Origin: Phascolomyces articulosus
Lineage: Eukaryota; Mucoromycota; Mucoromycetes; Mucorales; Lichtheimiaceae
NCBI GenBank assembly: GCA_025677815.1
Contig: JAIXMP010000005.1
Span: 1,302,001 to 1,366,000, forward strand
Length of the DNA: 64,000 bases
Direction of reading: 5' to 3'
Part shown: positions 25,053 through 40,701 of the stretch, piece after piece
Numbering within the stretch: the first letter of the stretch is position 1
Layout of the letters: each line of letters opens with the position of its first letter
The notes under the pieces: model-generated
What the model was told of the DNA's origin: nothing
The model's input: only the letters and a program-made list of their open reading frames with translations
Database searches by the model: none
Translations under genes and position numbers: made by a program

Positions 25053-27123
25053 ATGACAGATCATTTGGGAGATTCAAATATAATGACCTGCTCTATACCG
25101 AAATGTGATCAACAGTGTAATATATATACATGAGAGGTTCTCTCACTTTCACTCTTTTTTATTTATTTATTTCGCTGTCAAACCCTTTTAAAATAGGATC
25201 GCCTGACAATGACCACATACACTCTCTCTCTTTTCCCCTTTTCTTCTCTTTCTCTCCACAGCCTATTTTCAACTCCCACACACATACACTTTCTCCTGTT
25301 TATATATATATATTTATATATATATTTATATTCTATTCTAATATTTTTTAGTTCCCAAGGAAATGCAATTATACCACATGGAAACCCGCCATCCTGATCA
25401 TCGTACTACGACAACCGAAAATAATATCAAACCCCTGCAAGGAATATCACCTTTAAAGGTAGGCCAACAACAGCCTTTACAATATTCAGAAGGTAACGGT
25501 TGGAAAAACAAAAACCATATTTTTTTCTATATATATTCTATACCTTTATTTTTCCTTATATACAAACGCAACTATATCCTTCCTGTCCCGTCGATACAAA
25601 AAAAAATATATATATATACCTACACACACACATACACATATTAGCGAAAAGAAGGATACGGGTCTGATCTTTATCAGCAAAAAGGTGTAAAACGTCAAAA
25701 AGACGATAGCGATCCTATTACAACGACGACAACAGCAACGACGACGACGACAAGAGACTATGCACGAACATATATTAATTCGGATGAAGAGTTATGGCAA
25801 ATTCTTTCAGCACTTAAAGAAGAAAGTCGAACACCAGGTACATCATCTTATAAAAATAGGGTATATATATAAGCAAAAAAGAAATGGAAGAAATAAAAAA
25901 GAGGGCTGAAGATAATAGAGGGGTGATGGTTTCTGAAAATAGGAAAAAATAATAAATAAATAACACGTAATGGAACCATGCATCGAAACAATTTAGGTGT
26001 CATACCACGCTTGGAACCACAATTTACAAGCCTAAATCGGAAAAGTACCACAGTAGCTGCGTATTTGTGTAGTCCATACACTGACCACATTGCAACAGGA
26101 TTTATGGATTTGGGATGGGGCTGTGGTTACCGAAATTGCCAAATGTTGATGACATTTCTTCAACGGAAACAGGAAGCAGGGGATTATATTTTACGTCAAG
26201 TAGCGGATATTTCTGGATTACAACTCTTATTGGAACGTGCATGGAAAAATGGATTCGATGTCCAAGGAGCAAAACAGCTTAATCATCGTGTTTACAAGAC
26301 ACGGAAATGGATCGGCACCACCGAAGTCTATTCCATGTTGGTCTATCTTGGTATTCGTTGTACGATTCTTGATTTTCATCGACCATCAGGTCCCAACAAT
26401 ACACATGATGCTATGTTTGATTGGATTCAATCGTATTTTCAAAGTGCTATACCAACAAAACAACAAGATGAGAACGAGCATGACACAAGTACGAGCAACC
26501 ATGGCAACAGCAATCATAACAACAAGAAAAATAAAACAGTTTATATTACCCAACGACCTCCTCTTTATCTTCAACATTCAGGACATAGCCGTACAGTGAT
26601 TGGTATAGAATTACTCAAGGATGGGAAACGTAATTTGATCATGTTTGATCCTGGTCGCCGTATGTTACGTTCCTATCGATCGAGAACAGAACCTGAAGAT
26701 GATGTTGATGAATCAGCACTATCTTCTTCAAGTTCTCAAAATGAAGATTTAGAAGAAGACGATTCTGATATTTTGCCTGATGATAACCAACCTTCTGCTT
26801 CTTCTCCGCCTGCCACATTGACCAAAACAACCACATCACCACCCACCATATCCACATCCTCATCCTCCTCCCCATCTTTTGCATCACGTATATTATCCAA
26901 TTGGAAACCTCGAACCCATCTTCCAGCCAATTTATTAAGACCATTCCGTGTCGATGCGAAGGCCATTGCCAAAAACAAACAATATCAGCTGTTGGTCCTT
27001 GGTGAGGTGAAAGATGAACGACCTCAGGGCGGGTACTTAACATGGAATACCGAAAAAGGATATTTGTTGGATGAAAAAGAACGTGAAGCCATGAAAATTG
27101 TAACAAGTACAGATGCATTGTAA
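25053..27123 (+). CDS. ZUP1: C78-family deubiquitinase, ZUP1/Mug105-like
   Basis: Cysteine peptidase of family C78. Its animal members are UFM1 proteases or the K63-ubiquitin-specific ZUP1. Exons: 25053-25116, 25352-25492, 25652-25837 (or a 25352-25458 plus 25645-25837 variant; both keep phase) and 25997-27123. The first version gives 505 aa. Exons 1-2 join into a C2H2 zinc finger, TCSIPKCDQQF then LYHMETRH, as in ZUP1's N terminus. The catalytic domain has LGWGCGYRNCQ with the nucleophile Cys at about residue 173. It also has LQHSGHSRTVIGIE with the catalytic His and MFDPG with the Asp. A long acidic, Ser/Thr/Pro-rich insert follows (DDVDESALSSSSS onward) before a conserved-looking C terminus (QYQLLVLGEV). 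Ubiquitin is the likelier substrate because most fungi lack UFM1 (inference). The N-terminal exon borders are the least certain part. Confidence 0.92.
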
Positions 27124-27433
27124 AAAAAATTATATTCATTACATTCCATTTTTATATACAAAAACATGATATAGTTAAACAAGAATGCACCTTTTATTTT
27201 ACATATTCAGCAACAGCGCACTTCAATTGTATAGCATTATTTTATATATTTTCCTTTCTACACATTGCACAAAGAATCTTTATATTACAATTATTACAAA
27301 AATACTTTTTCGCTCTTCTTTATACTATACTACAAACGTATCCTATATATTTAAATATTACTACGTACTACACCACATAAATAGTGCTTTTCCTCAATGT
27401 TAGATACATAAAAAAGTTTATTTTTTTGTATGA
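27124..27433. other. Convergent 3' spacer, ZUP1 / GFA gene
   Basis: 310 bases of AT-rich 3' flank for two convergent genes. Nothing else seen. Confidence 0.6.
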
Positions 27434-28533
27434 CTAAAGAAATCGATTATTTTGTTTATGCCAATCTTCTAAAGAAACATCAGGATATTGAGCAAAAGCA
27501 TGTTTTTCATGATTAGGTTCAGGAGCAATCGCCCAATTGGCCTTGGAGTCCTTGTTCAACATGATATGATAGACATCTTTAGAATCGACGGGAGGCAAAG
27601 GTGTATCAATGGCACAGGCCATCGGATAAATTACATCCGCATATTCTTCACAATACCTGTATCAGGAAACCAAAATATCCGAATTCCCTCATATATAAAT
27701 TAATCAATTTTTTTTCCTTCTCTCATCTCTCGTTAATACATGTTCCCAATAACGGCAAATGACTTACGCGTACAAGTGGGAACCTAAAAGAGGGAAAAAT
27801 AGTTAATCTGAGTCCATTTTTGTTTCAGAGCTTTTATAGGGTAGCCTACCACATTCACTGCAAAAGTATCGCATATTGCCACTATGTATATATAAAAAAA
27901 TCGTATTTATCAATATTATATATAAGACGCAGTAGTATAACTGAAATGTTTATACTAATTATATATATAAAAAACTTACCAAAGTTCTTTTGTCTTTTTG
28001 TCGCGTAATGCTCTGTATCCTCTGTATGATAGACATGTAGAAAATGTATGAAAGTATGAACATAGATATGCAACAAATAATATTATTGGTCACTTACTTG
28101 AGATATTCTTCTCCATCAATTTTCAAAGTGTCTTTCTGTTATATATAAAACAGTTTAGCTTTTAATTTGTAAATGGTCTATATAGGGAAAAGAAGAAGAA
28201 GAGAAATACTCACCACACCCATAATGTTAATGGCATATCCACCACCACCTTGACACTTGCGACAAATAGTGCTTTTTTTGAATAAAAAGACAAGCAATGT
28301 TTAATCATATTTGTCTTATTTGTTTTTCGTATCATGTTTTGATATATTACCAGTAGCAGCGCATAAACTATAACAAATGGAAAACGATGATGAGTATATA
28401 TAGATATAAAGGTTACTCTGGTAAAGGTTTAACCATGTTTTTATGAAAAAGAGAATAAACATACTGGAGATGGAGTATGAGATATAAATGAAAACTTGAC
28501 TTTTTCACAGTGACAAGATCCTTTGAGTTCCAT
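27434..28533 (-). CDS. GFA/CENP-V family zinc protein
   Basis: Small zinc protein of the glutathione-dependent formaldehyde-activating (GFA) fold, a beta-tent family that includes S-(hydroxymethyl)glutathione synthase and CENP-V. The substrate is unknown for most fungal members. Eight very short exons: 28465-28533, 28351-28367 (17 nt), 28214-28271, 28098-28135, 27980-28021, 27850-27881, 27768-27783 (16 nt) and 27434-27656. They total 495 nt (164 aa) and every phase closes. Zinc ligands are visible in order: GSCHCEKVKF (C7, C9), CYCTICRK (C27, C29, C32) and RYFCSECGSHL (C82, C85). CQGGGGYAINIMG is strongly family-like. The acceptor of exon 5 is the weakest border; AG at 28022-28023 is preferred because it gives KGYRALRDKKTKEL. 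The gene is divergent from mitochondrial Hsp70 (305 bp). Confidence 0.93.
27768..27783 (-). other. 16-nt coding microexon of the GFA gene
   Basis: Encodes GSHLYA in phases 1/2 with GTAAGT as donor and TTTTAG as acceptor. It completes the conserved FCSECGSHL block begun in the upstream 32-nt exon. Confidence 0.92.
28351..28367 (-). other. 17-nt coding microexon of the GFA gene
   Basis: Encodes FMRCY plus two bases of the next Cys codon, that is, two of the zinc-ligand cysteines. Flanked by an AG acceptor (28368-28369) and a GTAATA donor. Without it the CxCxxC motif is destroyed. Confidence 0.92.
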
Positions 28534-28838
28534 GGCTGTTAATATATGTATGTGTAAAAGGAAAAAAAAAGCAAGAGAAAGAAATGTGTTGACTGGATGA
28601 TTATGTGATGATGATGTATGAGTAACCGTGAATTGTTCACACAGTCATGAATGTACAAATATGGTCAAAACTAAGCTGTGACTATTTCATGCATTTTTGT
28701 ATGGATGCGCAAAAAAGTCCCGCGCGTCGTTTTTTTTTCTCTCTTTCTTTCTTTTTTTTTCCTTTTTCTCTTTTTTCTTTTACAGCCTATTTTATTATTA
28801 TTATTATTTAAAAAAGACGAATAATAACCCAAATAAAA
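28534..28838. promoter_or_regulatory. Bidirectional promoter, GFA gene / mitochondrial Hsp70
   Basis: 305 bases between two divergent start codons. It contains a CCCGCGCGTCG patch (about 28718-28728), unusual in this AT-rich window. A long CT tract follows (28730-28790) upstream of the Hsp70 ATG, a usual fungal core promoter feature. I did not find a convincing heat-shock element (nGAAn repeats). Confidence 0.55.
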
Positions 28839-31693
<2,855 letters not shown>

Positions 31694-32352
31694 ATAGCTC
31701 AACAAAAACATGAGAGAGAGAAAAAAAAAGGGATTATATTATCTTTTGAATAATGTTTTGGCATTACACCCAACCTCCCCACTCTTCATATAACACATGT
31801 AAAAAAAAGTTCATTACAATTTATTATTCTTCTCCTTGTTCATAGCCATTTGAAAAACATACAAAGAACTCATCCTTTTTTTCTCTCTCATTCGAAACAA
31901 ATATATTATATCTTTTATCACACACACATGCACATTTTTACTCATTGACAAAGAACACTCTACATACTCACAACATATTAATATGTTTTTCTTATAAAAA
32001 CAAACCAAACAAAAAAAAATAAAATAAAAGATATAAAAAATTATTAAAACAAAAAAAAATGATAAAAATAATAATATATTAATATATTTAAAAGAAAAAA
32101 GCATGTATAAATATGAATAGAATTATAAGAACTCATGTACAATATAAAAATATATGAAGAAATGTATGATACAAGGATAACAAGTGTAGAAGTGAATAAG
32201 TGCAAATTATGGATTGGAAAAGATAATAGGATATATAAGATTAAAAGGTGTAAAGGTGGAAGAAAAAAAAGCTGGGGGTATGGATGAAAATGTAATGAAA
32301 AGTTTATGGAGGAGATGAAGTGCGTTAAGAGTTTGTGTATAGATGAATATGT
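31694..32352. other. Convergent 3' spacer, Hsp70 / glycerol kinase
   Basis: 659 bases, very AT-rich and low complexity, with several AATAAA-like hexamers. No coding frame supported. Confidence 0.6.
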
Positions 32353-34189
32353 TTAAACAACAGAAGTCCAACCAAAGGAACGTTTGACAGCTTCTTGCCA
32401 ACCATTATACATAGATTCACGTTTCTCGGTATCAATCTTGGGTTCGAAGGTCGTTAAACCCTTGTTATTGACTTTTTCTAGATCGTCAATGGATTTCCAT
32501 ACACCGACTGCTAATCCTGCAGCAATAGCAGAACCCAAGGCGGTAGATTCACGCATACTAGGACGATCGACACGAATACCCAAGATATCGGATTGAATTT
32601 GCATACAAAGGTCTGAATTCGAGATTCCTCCATCGACTTTTAAGGAGCGTAATGGAGTATTGCTTTCCTTATTCATGGCATCCAAAATCGCACGCGATTG
32701 ATAGCAGACAGCTTCCAATGTAGCGCGTGCAATATGGTGAAGGGTGGTAAATTGAGTCAGTCCACAAATGGTACCTCTGGCATCTTCACGCCAGTAAGGA
32801 GCAAACAAACCTGCAAAGGCAGTAACGAAATAAACACCAGCAGTATCTTCGACTTGAGCAGCCAACTCGTTCAACTGATCAACGGAATCAATCAATTTCA
32901 AGTTATCACGTAACCAACTGATGGAAGAACCTGCGACGGCGACTGATCCTTCCAATGCATAGGAAGGTGGGGAATTTTTTCCAAATTGATAGGCAACCGT
33001 AGAAAGTAATCCATGTTGTGAAACGACAGGTGTGTTGCCTGTGTTGAATAACATGAAACATCCTGTACCATAAGTATTTTTCGCGTCACCTTGCTTAAAA
33101 CATTTTTGACCGACAAGGGCTGCTTGTTGATCACCTAAACAACCAGCAATAGGAATGTTGGCAAGTGCGCCATCGTGAATGGTACCATAGATTTCAGATG
33201 AAGAAACAAGTTTTGGCAAAACGAGATTTTCAATACCAAAAAACCTAATTTTTCAAAAAGAATTGTATAAGTTAAATATGGTAAAAAATAAAAATAAAAC
33301 AAGTTTGAAAAGAATATAATATATATGACGTACTCAAGGGCCTCTTCACTCCATTGTAAAGTATGAATATCCATTAGCATTGTACGGCTCGCATTGGTCA
33401 CATCTGTAACTACGACACCTCCATCGACTCCGCCAGTTAAATTCTATAAAAAGTAGGTGGGAAAAGAGAATCGAGAACGATTAGAATTATTCATCATCAG
33501 TCCTTTTTGTTTCGGGTAAAATTTTATGATAAAAAAAAGCCAGGAAAAAAAAATGAAGTAATACTTACATAAATGAGCCAAGTATCTAAAGTACCAAATT
33601 GTAAACGACCTTGTTCTTTTGCTTCAGCTACTTCTGGAATATTATCCAAAAGCCATCTTAATTTGACAGCTGAAAAATACGTGGTCAGGGGTAATCCACA
33701 TATATGTTGTAAAGCTAATTTGCCTTTTTCGTGAGAAGATGCTAATTTTTGTACTGTTTCTGCTGTTCGACCATCACTCCAAATAATAGCTGGATAGATG
33801 GGTTGACCTGTTAATCGATCCCATACAAGGACTGTTTCGCGTTGATTGGTAATACCAATCGATTGAATATCAGATGCTGAGTAACCCAAGGCGTTAAGTT
33901 TACGTACAGCGTGTTCCATACATGCTTTTGCTGAATCTAAGAGTTCAAAAGGATCTTGTTCTACCCAACTGGAATGGGAAATATCCAAATATATATAAAG
34001 TTAGTTTTTTTTAAAAAAAAATGTATCTGATTATGTGTTATAAAAATAAAGAGACACATACCCAGGATGAGGATAATGTTGTACGGATTGGATTTGATGT
34101 AAAGTAACGATAGATCCAAATTCATCGAATACGACGAATCGCGTTGAAGTGGTGCCTTGATCGATAGCACCTACGAGTTTATGAGACAT
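32353..34189 (-). CDS. GUT1: Glycerol kinase
   Basis: Phosphorylates glycerol to sn-glycerol-3-phosphate with ATP; cytosolic entry step of glycerol use. Four exons: 34062-34189, 33569-33968, 33334-33443 and 32353-33244. They total 1530 nt (509 aa), the usual FGGY-family length. [11 protein letters not shown] (residues 7-17) is the phosphate-1 loop. GITNQRET and AIIWSDGRT line the glycerol site, and [14 protein letters not shown] spans intron 2. [26 protein letters not shown] and the C-terminal [15 protein letters not shown] plus [11 protein letters not shown] blocks complete the FGGY fold. The start codon follows directly on the first conserved motif, so the N terminus is firm. Confidence 0.98.
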
Positions 34190-35405
34190 GTGATAAAAGT
34201 AGTTGTTGTTGTTGAATGTTGTTTATTATAGTAGTAGTAATAGTTGGATATAGTGGTTGAAACAAAAAGAAAAAAAGAAAGAACCAAAATATAAAATATA
34301 AAGAAAAAGGGCGTTTTTATAAAATGTGGAGAACTTTTTATATAAAAAGAAAAATAAAGTTCACATGTGTGAGCGTTATTGAAATTTCCCGCATCCATTT
34401 CCCGTTCTTTTGGAAGGAGTTCCTCTTATTGGTGCACAGAATAAAATATGCTATGCCCGCTATTTCATCCCTTCCTCGGAAGACTGGATCGACGTTGTAA
34501 ATTGATGGGATTTCATTGAAACCAATTGGTGTTTAATCCCTTTGATATTCTGAGTTTCTGTCGTTCTCGTTATTTTATATTTAAATATTATATATATATA
34601 TACAAGCAGTTGCGTGTGTTTTTTTGACTAAATGCTTCTAAATTTGGTGGTATCTCACGCCCGTGCGCATTTTCACATAGAAATAGTATTTTTTTTTCAC
34701 TTTACACAAAAATCATTGTAATCAAACTGTACCTTTTGTACAGAATCCAGAAAAAAAAAATAAAGTTATTATACTAAAACTACGATAGAAAAAAAGTTAG
34801 TTGTTTATTTTATATTTATATTTATATTTATATTTATTTTTATTTTTATTTTATAGATAATACATAATGAAGAAGGGTTAGTTATATATAATAAATGGAA
34901 GTAATGGCTGTTTTTTTTTTGTTTCTGTTTTTTTTAAAAAAGAAAAAATGCAAGTGGAAAGAAGATGACTGATGTAGGTAGATATTTTGATTTTTTTTTG
35001 GATAGTGTTATATATATATATATATATATATATACCAGTATATAGAATAAGTGTGTGTATAATAGTGTGTAAGTTGTGTGATAAAGTTATAATGTGGTAT
35101 AGGTATATTATAAATATACTATTATTATAAAGAAAAAGTAAAAGTTGTTTTTGTTGGTTGGAGGAATATCTATGAAAAGAAGAACGAGTTGTTACATGTT
35201 ACTCAAGATACTTTTTCTTCCTCTTTTTTTTTCTTTTTTGACTATGCAAAGAAGAATAGAAAAAGGACTGGGGAAAGAGATAATAATAATGATAGTTGTA
35301 AGATGAAGAGAAATGTTGGAGATGTGGAGGGTGTGGGAAGAAGAGCAAAGCGAAAGAGAGAAAACATCCCTTTTTTCTCAGTACCTAATCATTGTAAGAT
35401 TTCAA
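34190..35405. other. Intergenic, upstream of glycerol kinase
   Basis: 1.2 kb, low complexity. It contains poly-T and poly-A runs, TTTATA repeats near 34807-34850 and a (TA)n tract at 35009-35034. No gene seen. Confidence 0.6.
35009..35034. repeat. (TA)n dinucleotide repeat
   Basis: About 13 TA units between glycerol kinase and the zinc transporter. Confidence 0.85.
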
Positions 35406-37260
35406 TTAATCTCGACAAGAACAAAGTTCTGGACGACAATGGCTCGTGAAACGAGCTTGTTCTGATTCAATTTGTAAAGTCGAATGATGTACACCAAATT
35501 CATCACAAATGATGCGTTGACTCTTGGCAAGAATATCATCATAATCAAATTCCAATTTTTGTGAAATCATGATATGAGCAGTTAATGAAGTCTTGCCAGG
35601 GGATAAAGTCCATACATGAAGATCATGGACAGTGACCACACCAGGAATAGTATGAAGAGATTGGGTGATGGCTTCAGTACGAATATGACTAGGAGCACCT
35701 TCCATCAAGACACTTACAGAATCTTGAATCAAATGATAGGTGGTATACAGGACCAAGATGGCAAAGATAAATGTACAGATGGGATCCACAATAGTGTATT
35801 CTGGCTTGAATAAGAGAATAATGGATGAAATCAACACACCTATGAAAAATACAATGGTATCGAAAATGAATTAGAAAGAGAGTCAAGTATATAAATAATA
35901 GATGATGACATACCCACGGCAGCTAAAAGGTCACCTAACACATGAAGTGCTGCAGCACGTAAATTGATATTTGTTTCCTGGAGAAATAGATGATTGTGTT
36001 AATGATTACATAAAAAATTATGGATTTCTTTTTTAGAATTACCTTATGATGATGATGATGACCTTGGTTATCTTCAACGTCATGTTCATGATGGTCGTCA
36101 TGGCCATGATGATGGTGATGATGGCCACCAAGAATGTATGCAAGACTAAAAAAAAGTATATAAAAACAAATAAATATTAGAGTTAACTCATTTGATCTTT
36201 TAAAAGTATCCAAATAATAAACAACAAAAATTTTCATTTTATAATATAAATAAATATATATATATATATATATAAACAAATAAAATTGTATACAAACATT
36301 AGATTAACAGCCACACCGATAACAGCGGTAATACACATCTATACAAAGAAAGAAACGTGATTTCATGTTTCAGTATCCTAATTATTGATCCAACAAAAGA
36401 GTCATATTATTTACCAAACGAGCATTAATTTCTTGTGGATGCATAATTCGTTGAATGGCTTCATGCACTAAAAATGCGGTTAATACCCAAATGGTCATGA
36501 CAGAAACGACAGCGGCAATCACTTCAGCACGATGAAATCCATAAGTGTGGCCTAATTTTTAATAATAATGAAATTTGTTTTTTAGCATTCAATTCGTACC
36601 TATCCGATATAAAATCGATTCCCTTCTTTATCCACATGAAATATCTCCCGTTTGTCCCCGCACTAACGAATAACTACTATTTGCTCATGCGATAATTTTG
36701 ATCTTGATAAAAAAAAAAATAGGTGAAACAAGTGTTTCGAGTACTTACGATTTGTAGCCGGTCTTTCGGCTAAATAGATTGCACCTAATGCAACGATAAA
36801 ACTGGCAACATCCGAAAGTAAATGAAAAGCATCCGACATTAATGCTATATATAAAATAAGACATGTAATAGAAGTGCGTGTGTGTGTGTGTGTGGGTAAT
36901 TATTTGTATAGAGATGGACGTTAATATAAAAGTTAATATGAGCAAATTGGGTTTAAACTGAAACAAAAGGGGTATTGCAGTGATAGTATATTTTTTTTTA
37001 TTTTTTTTTTTACCAAGTGAGTTTGCAAAATAACCAGCGATCAACTCTGTGGCAAAAAATAAAATTGCCAATGTGACAGCAGACCAAAGTTTTCGTTTTG
37101 TTGAACGAGCAGCATGGTTATCTTTTTCAATGTGGTTTTTACATGTTGAAAGTGGAGGTGGTGAATTGGTATTGGTTCGAATGGTACTACTTGTACTAGA
37201 AATAAGTGGTGTTCGTTCGTCTGCGACTACAATCGTTTTACCATCGTCAGGTGCCGTCAT
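35406..37260 (-). CDS. Zinc transporter, cation diffusion facilitator (SLC30/ZRC1-COT1 type)
   Basis: Zn2+/H+ antiporter that moves cytosolic zinc into the vacuole or another organelle. Seven exons: 37014-37260, 36749-36844, 36415-36551, 36298-36338, 36043-36145, 35914-35977 and 35406-35839. They total 1122 nt (373 aa). The N-terminal tail carries an ERTPLI sequence resembling a dileucine sorting signal. Two metal sites are seen: ALMSDAFHLLSD in TM2 and AALHVLGDLLAAVG in TM5. Exon 5 encodes the cytosolic histidine loop between TM4 and TM5, with runs such as GGHHHHHHGHDDHHEH, typical of zinc-selective CDFs. The C-terminal domain (VVTVHDLHVWTLSPGKTSLTAH) is the dimerising ferredoxin-like fold. 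A terminal CRPELCSC resembles the metal-binding Cys tails of some family members. Vacuolar location is inference. Confidence 0.95.
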
Positions 37261-40200
37261 TATGAAAATGGAGGAATGATAGTATTATTATTATTTATAT
37301 ATATAAAAGCGAATTAAATGTAAAAAGAAGAAAGCAAGTTATAAAAAAAAAAGAAGAAGTAAAAAAAAAAAAAAGTAAAGGGGAAACCCGAAGTTTTTTT
37401 AAACTTTTTTTTTTTTTTTTGGCGGGTCAAATCGTATTTTTGCTATAACAAGAAGATCTGTCTGAATCCTCTATCTGCGTCCTCTGTTTTGGACCACCCC
37501 TCTCCGAAGCAGTCCACTCATCAGGGTAACACAAGTTGTATAATTCGTGAAGGTTGATGATGAGGTTTATTATTTTATAATTTTATAGTAAAGCCATTAT
37601 TTGCTTCCAAACGCTTCCACCCTTCCTATTTATTGATCTAAGTACAATTCCATGTAAACCATGCATCAATGAAAAAAGTAGTATAATTATAATAATTTAG
37701 TAGGATCTTGAAATTACTTTACTTTATATTTTTGTATATTATATATAAATAATGAAACTCGAAAGGATCGTGTGTATATGTCGTCGAAAAAAAAAATTAA
37801 AGTTTTTCACTTAATAATAATGAATCATTTGGTTGTGTGTGATATTGATCAAGACTCCCAAGCTATTGAATTCATAATACAAATAGAGTACGACTAAGCT
37901 ATACAAAAAAAAAGAATATATCATTCGTCTCGTCCGAGTAGTTAACTTGTTTTTTTTTTACATACTTGGATCATAAAAAAAGAAAAAGTCAACAAATAAT
38001 AAACAAGGATCTGACTGATAGGTCACAAATAGCTTCATTGCTAAGGAACGAATTCTCTTTGGGTATTTATGCCCAAAATAAATTCGGAACTATATATTAT
38101 TATTGCGTCGTTGTTTCATTTGGTATATATTTGTACAGTACAAATGTATCATCAAACATTAACGCCTCTCATGCGGTTATTATAATGAATATGTACCATC
38201 TAACATATCTACAATCTGTGTATTACAACAACCAGTACTATAAAACATAAACAACATTCAACTAGTTATTAATATTATTATTATAATAATAAAAAAACGT
38301 TGTTTTCTATATATACAAAAGATCTAATCAGTAGTTACACACGATATGCAGTACCTCCTCCCATTTGCTATTACCATAAGCAGCGTCTGTAAGTGTAACT
38401 TGTCATTATATTATTCAAGAGGTTTGGAGGGGAGGAAGAAATTGACGGATGCTGAGATTTTTCATTGATTCATCTTTCAAAATGTAAACAATATAACAGT
38501 CTTCGCTATACAAATAGATACGCATAGTTTAACGCACTTATATAAAAAAAATATTAGTTCAAGGTCTTGTTTTTCATTTTCATCTGCATTGTTTGGCCGA
38601 TTCTGTGTCCCAAATAGGTAGAAAAGGTTCTCTGTCTTGTATCAAATCAATGAGAAAGAATCTATATAATTTGAGATTTGTAAAGCCTCTTTTTTTTGTG
38701 CCAAAGAACCTCTGAATTGATTTTCGAATTTGCGATATATCAAATTGCAATTGACTGCTTATGATTTTAACCGTCTCTCAGAGACTGGATGAAAACTCAT
38801 GATCGCTACCACAGAACATTATTTAGATAATTCTACAAGAAATGCAACATGAGTATCAAGAGAATAATATATTTTAGCATTAGATATCGGCATACAGATG
38901 TCAAAATGTCAATAATAAGATCCGAGTCCTTGAGAATGATAGAGTATGCAAAGATAAACATTGTTGACTTATTTCTTCGGTAAAAATCCCATGATGAGAG
39001 TGATGAATCAACATCGATTTCTTAAACTCATGTTTATTCTTGTTTTAGAAATCCACACGGATGTTATGTCAACGTCTTGATTGTGATCTTGTACACAAAC
39101 ATTTTTTCCCATTGAATAACAATGAATAAAAGACATTCTGCTGTATTTGGTGGGGATAAATAAAAAAAAATATAGTATGTTTCCAACACCTAGTGATGCC
39201 ATTTTTTTCTGGGGAAGAAGATGAACAATTGACAAATAATCATTAAAGCTCTGGGGATACTTTAATAATGTTTGTAACGAATAAATGTCACTGCGGTTCA
39301 TCTAATTTGACGTTTAATGCTATACATACTACCTTGTTGAATCCTTTCCTCTTTTTCCATACTAAAATAATCTGGGGGCATTCCTCAAGTAAAAATATGT
39401 GACTATGATTGTTCTCAAAAGGGATGATATTACATTCATTGTTTATTAGTAGATAAAAAAATCAAATACGTATGGATCAATGTCATCATTAAACAGAACA
39501 ATGACATGTGTTACTATGTATTTAATACCATAAGGATTGGTGATAAAAAAGGGCACAACAATATTTATTCTTATAATAATGAAATGATGTACTTGATAAA
39601 GTGAGTTGTAAACAAGGATAATAAACACGTCTTCATTTTAATTTGTCTTTTTATCCTCGGGACCGTTGGATCAAAACTAGGAGACAAAAAAACTATGTGT
39701 TAAGAAGAATAAAATTGACAAGGGAGGTAATCATACGTCAGTTGTACATAGTAAGTATTGTAACAATAAAAAAGTCACACATCCGAAGATTTAAAGTGAT
39801 GATAATAATGGTGCTTATTATATTATAATGCTGTATTACATTTAAGCCGCACGAACGCACGAACACATGTATTATCATGTTATATATGTAGTTACGCCCA
39901 CACATCACATCGAAGATCCAGAAGAACAATAAAATATGATTAGCTATTTCTATTCATAGGTTGTTGTTGTTGTTGTTGTCAATATATAACATAACAAATT
40001 GATTTTATTTTTTATATACTACTATTTGTATATGATATCATCCCAAGACTAAGTATGATAGCAGAATGTATTTTTATGACTTGAGAAGGAATGAAGTTCT
40101 AGATATCAACAAGTTTAGTATCATTATAGTGTTTACTTCAATCTTTTACCGATTGAACCCTGTTTAATTATTATTTATAAATATAGAATTTGATGTAACC

Positions 40201-40701
40201 ATCATGCTAATAATAACGAAATGTAATATGTTGCCACACACACACATTATGAATGATTTGCATCTCACAGAAAATAAAAATAAGGAGTCAATGTAAGTTG
40301 ATATAATATGTAAATTAAATTAAAAATGAACCTGGTTCTTTGTTTCTTTTTTTTTACGATGTTCGCGTGATAATATACTAATAATAATACGTAATAAAAT
40401 AAAATAATAATAAGAAAAAAAAACTCTTTTCAACACTATAATAAAGAAGAAGGTAATATACGAAGAATAAGAACGAATGACATGATCAGTTATAAATTGT
40501 GCGTGATGTGAGTTGAAAAAAAAAGATGTACATTGTTTGTTGGTGTTGTTGTTGTTGTTGTTGTTACTAAGAAAAATTAAAAAAAAAAAAAGGAGGGAGG
40601 GGGAAAGAAAAAAAAAAGTGGTTTTTTTTTTGGATGATAAAATTTTGGGCTCGTTTTCTTTTTGAGGAGTAAAAAAAAAAGATGAAGGAGAGAAAAAGCG
40701 T
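37261..40701. other. 3.4 kb gene desert
   Basis: AT-rich. An ATG at about 38347 starts a short signal-peptide-like frame (MQYLLPFAITISSV) followed at once by GTAAGT, but I could not find agreeing downstream exons. A 97-codon minus-strand frame (39008-39301, ATG start) has no recognised family. A (TTG)n tract lies at 40544-40565, probably 3' flank of the G-alpha gene. Confidence 0.45.

Noticed and set aside
25117..25351. CT-rich stretch ending TCTCTCCACAG (about 25261) as the first ZUP1 acceptor
   Set aside because: That acceptor brings stops and loses the zinc finger; the acceptor at 25350-25351 restores CX4C...HX4H in phase.
26639..27139. 166-codon antisense frame inside ZUP1
   Set aside because: Opposite strand of a recognised peptidase domain; no family signature and a non-ATG start.
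38347..38640. Short signal-peptide-like frame followed by GTAAGT
   Set aside because: A downstream exon with matching phase could be forced (after TTAG near 38558), but the product is not protein-like and no terminal exon was found.
39008..39301. 97-codon minus-strand frame with ATG
   Set aside because: No recognised motif, no spliced partner and no promoter sign; kept only as a remark under the desert.
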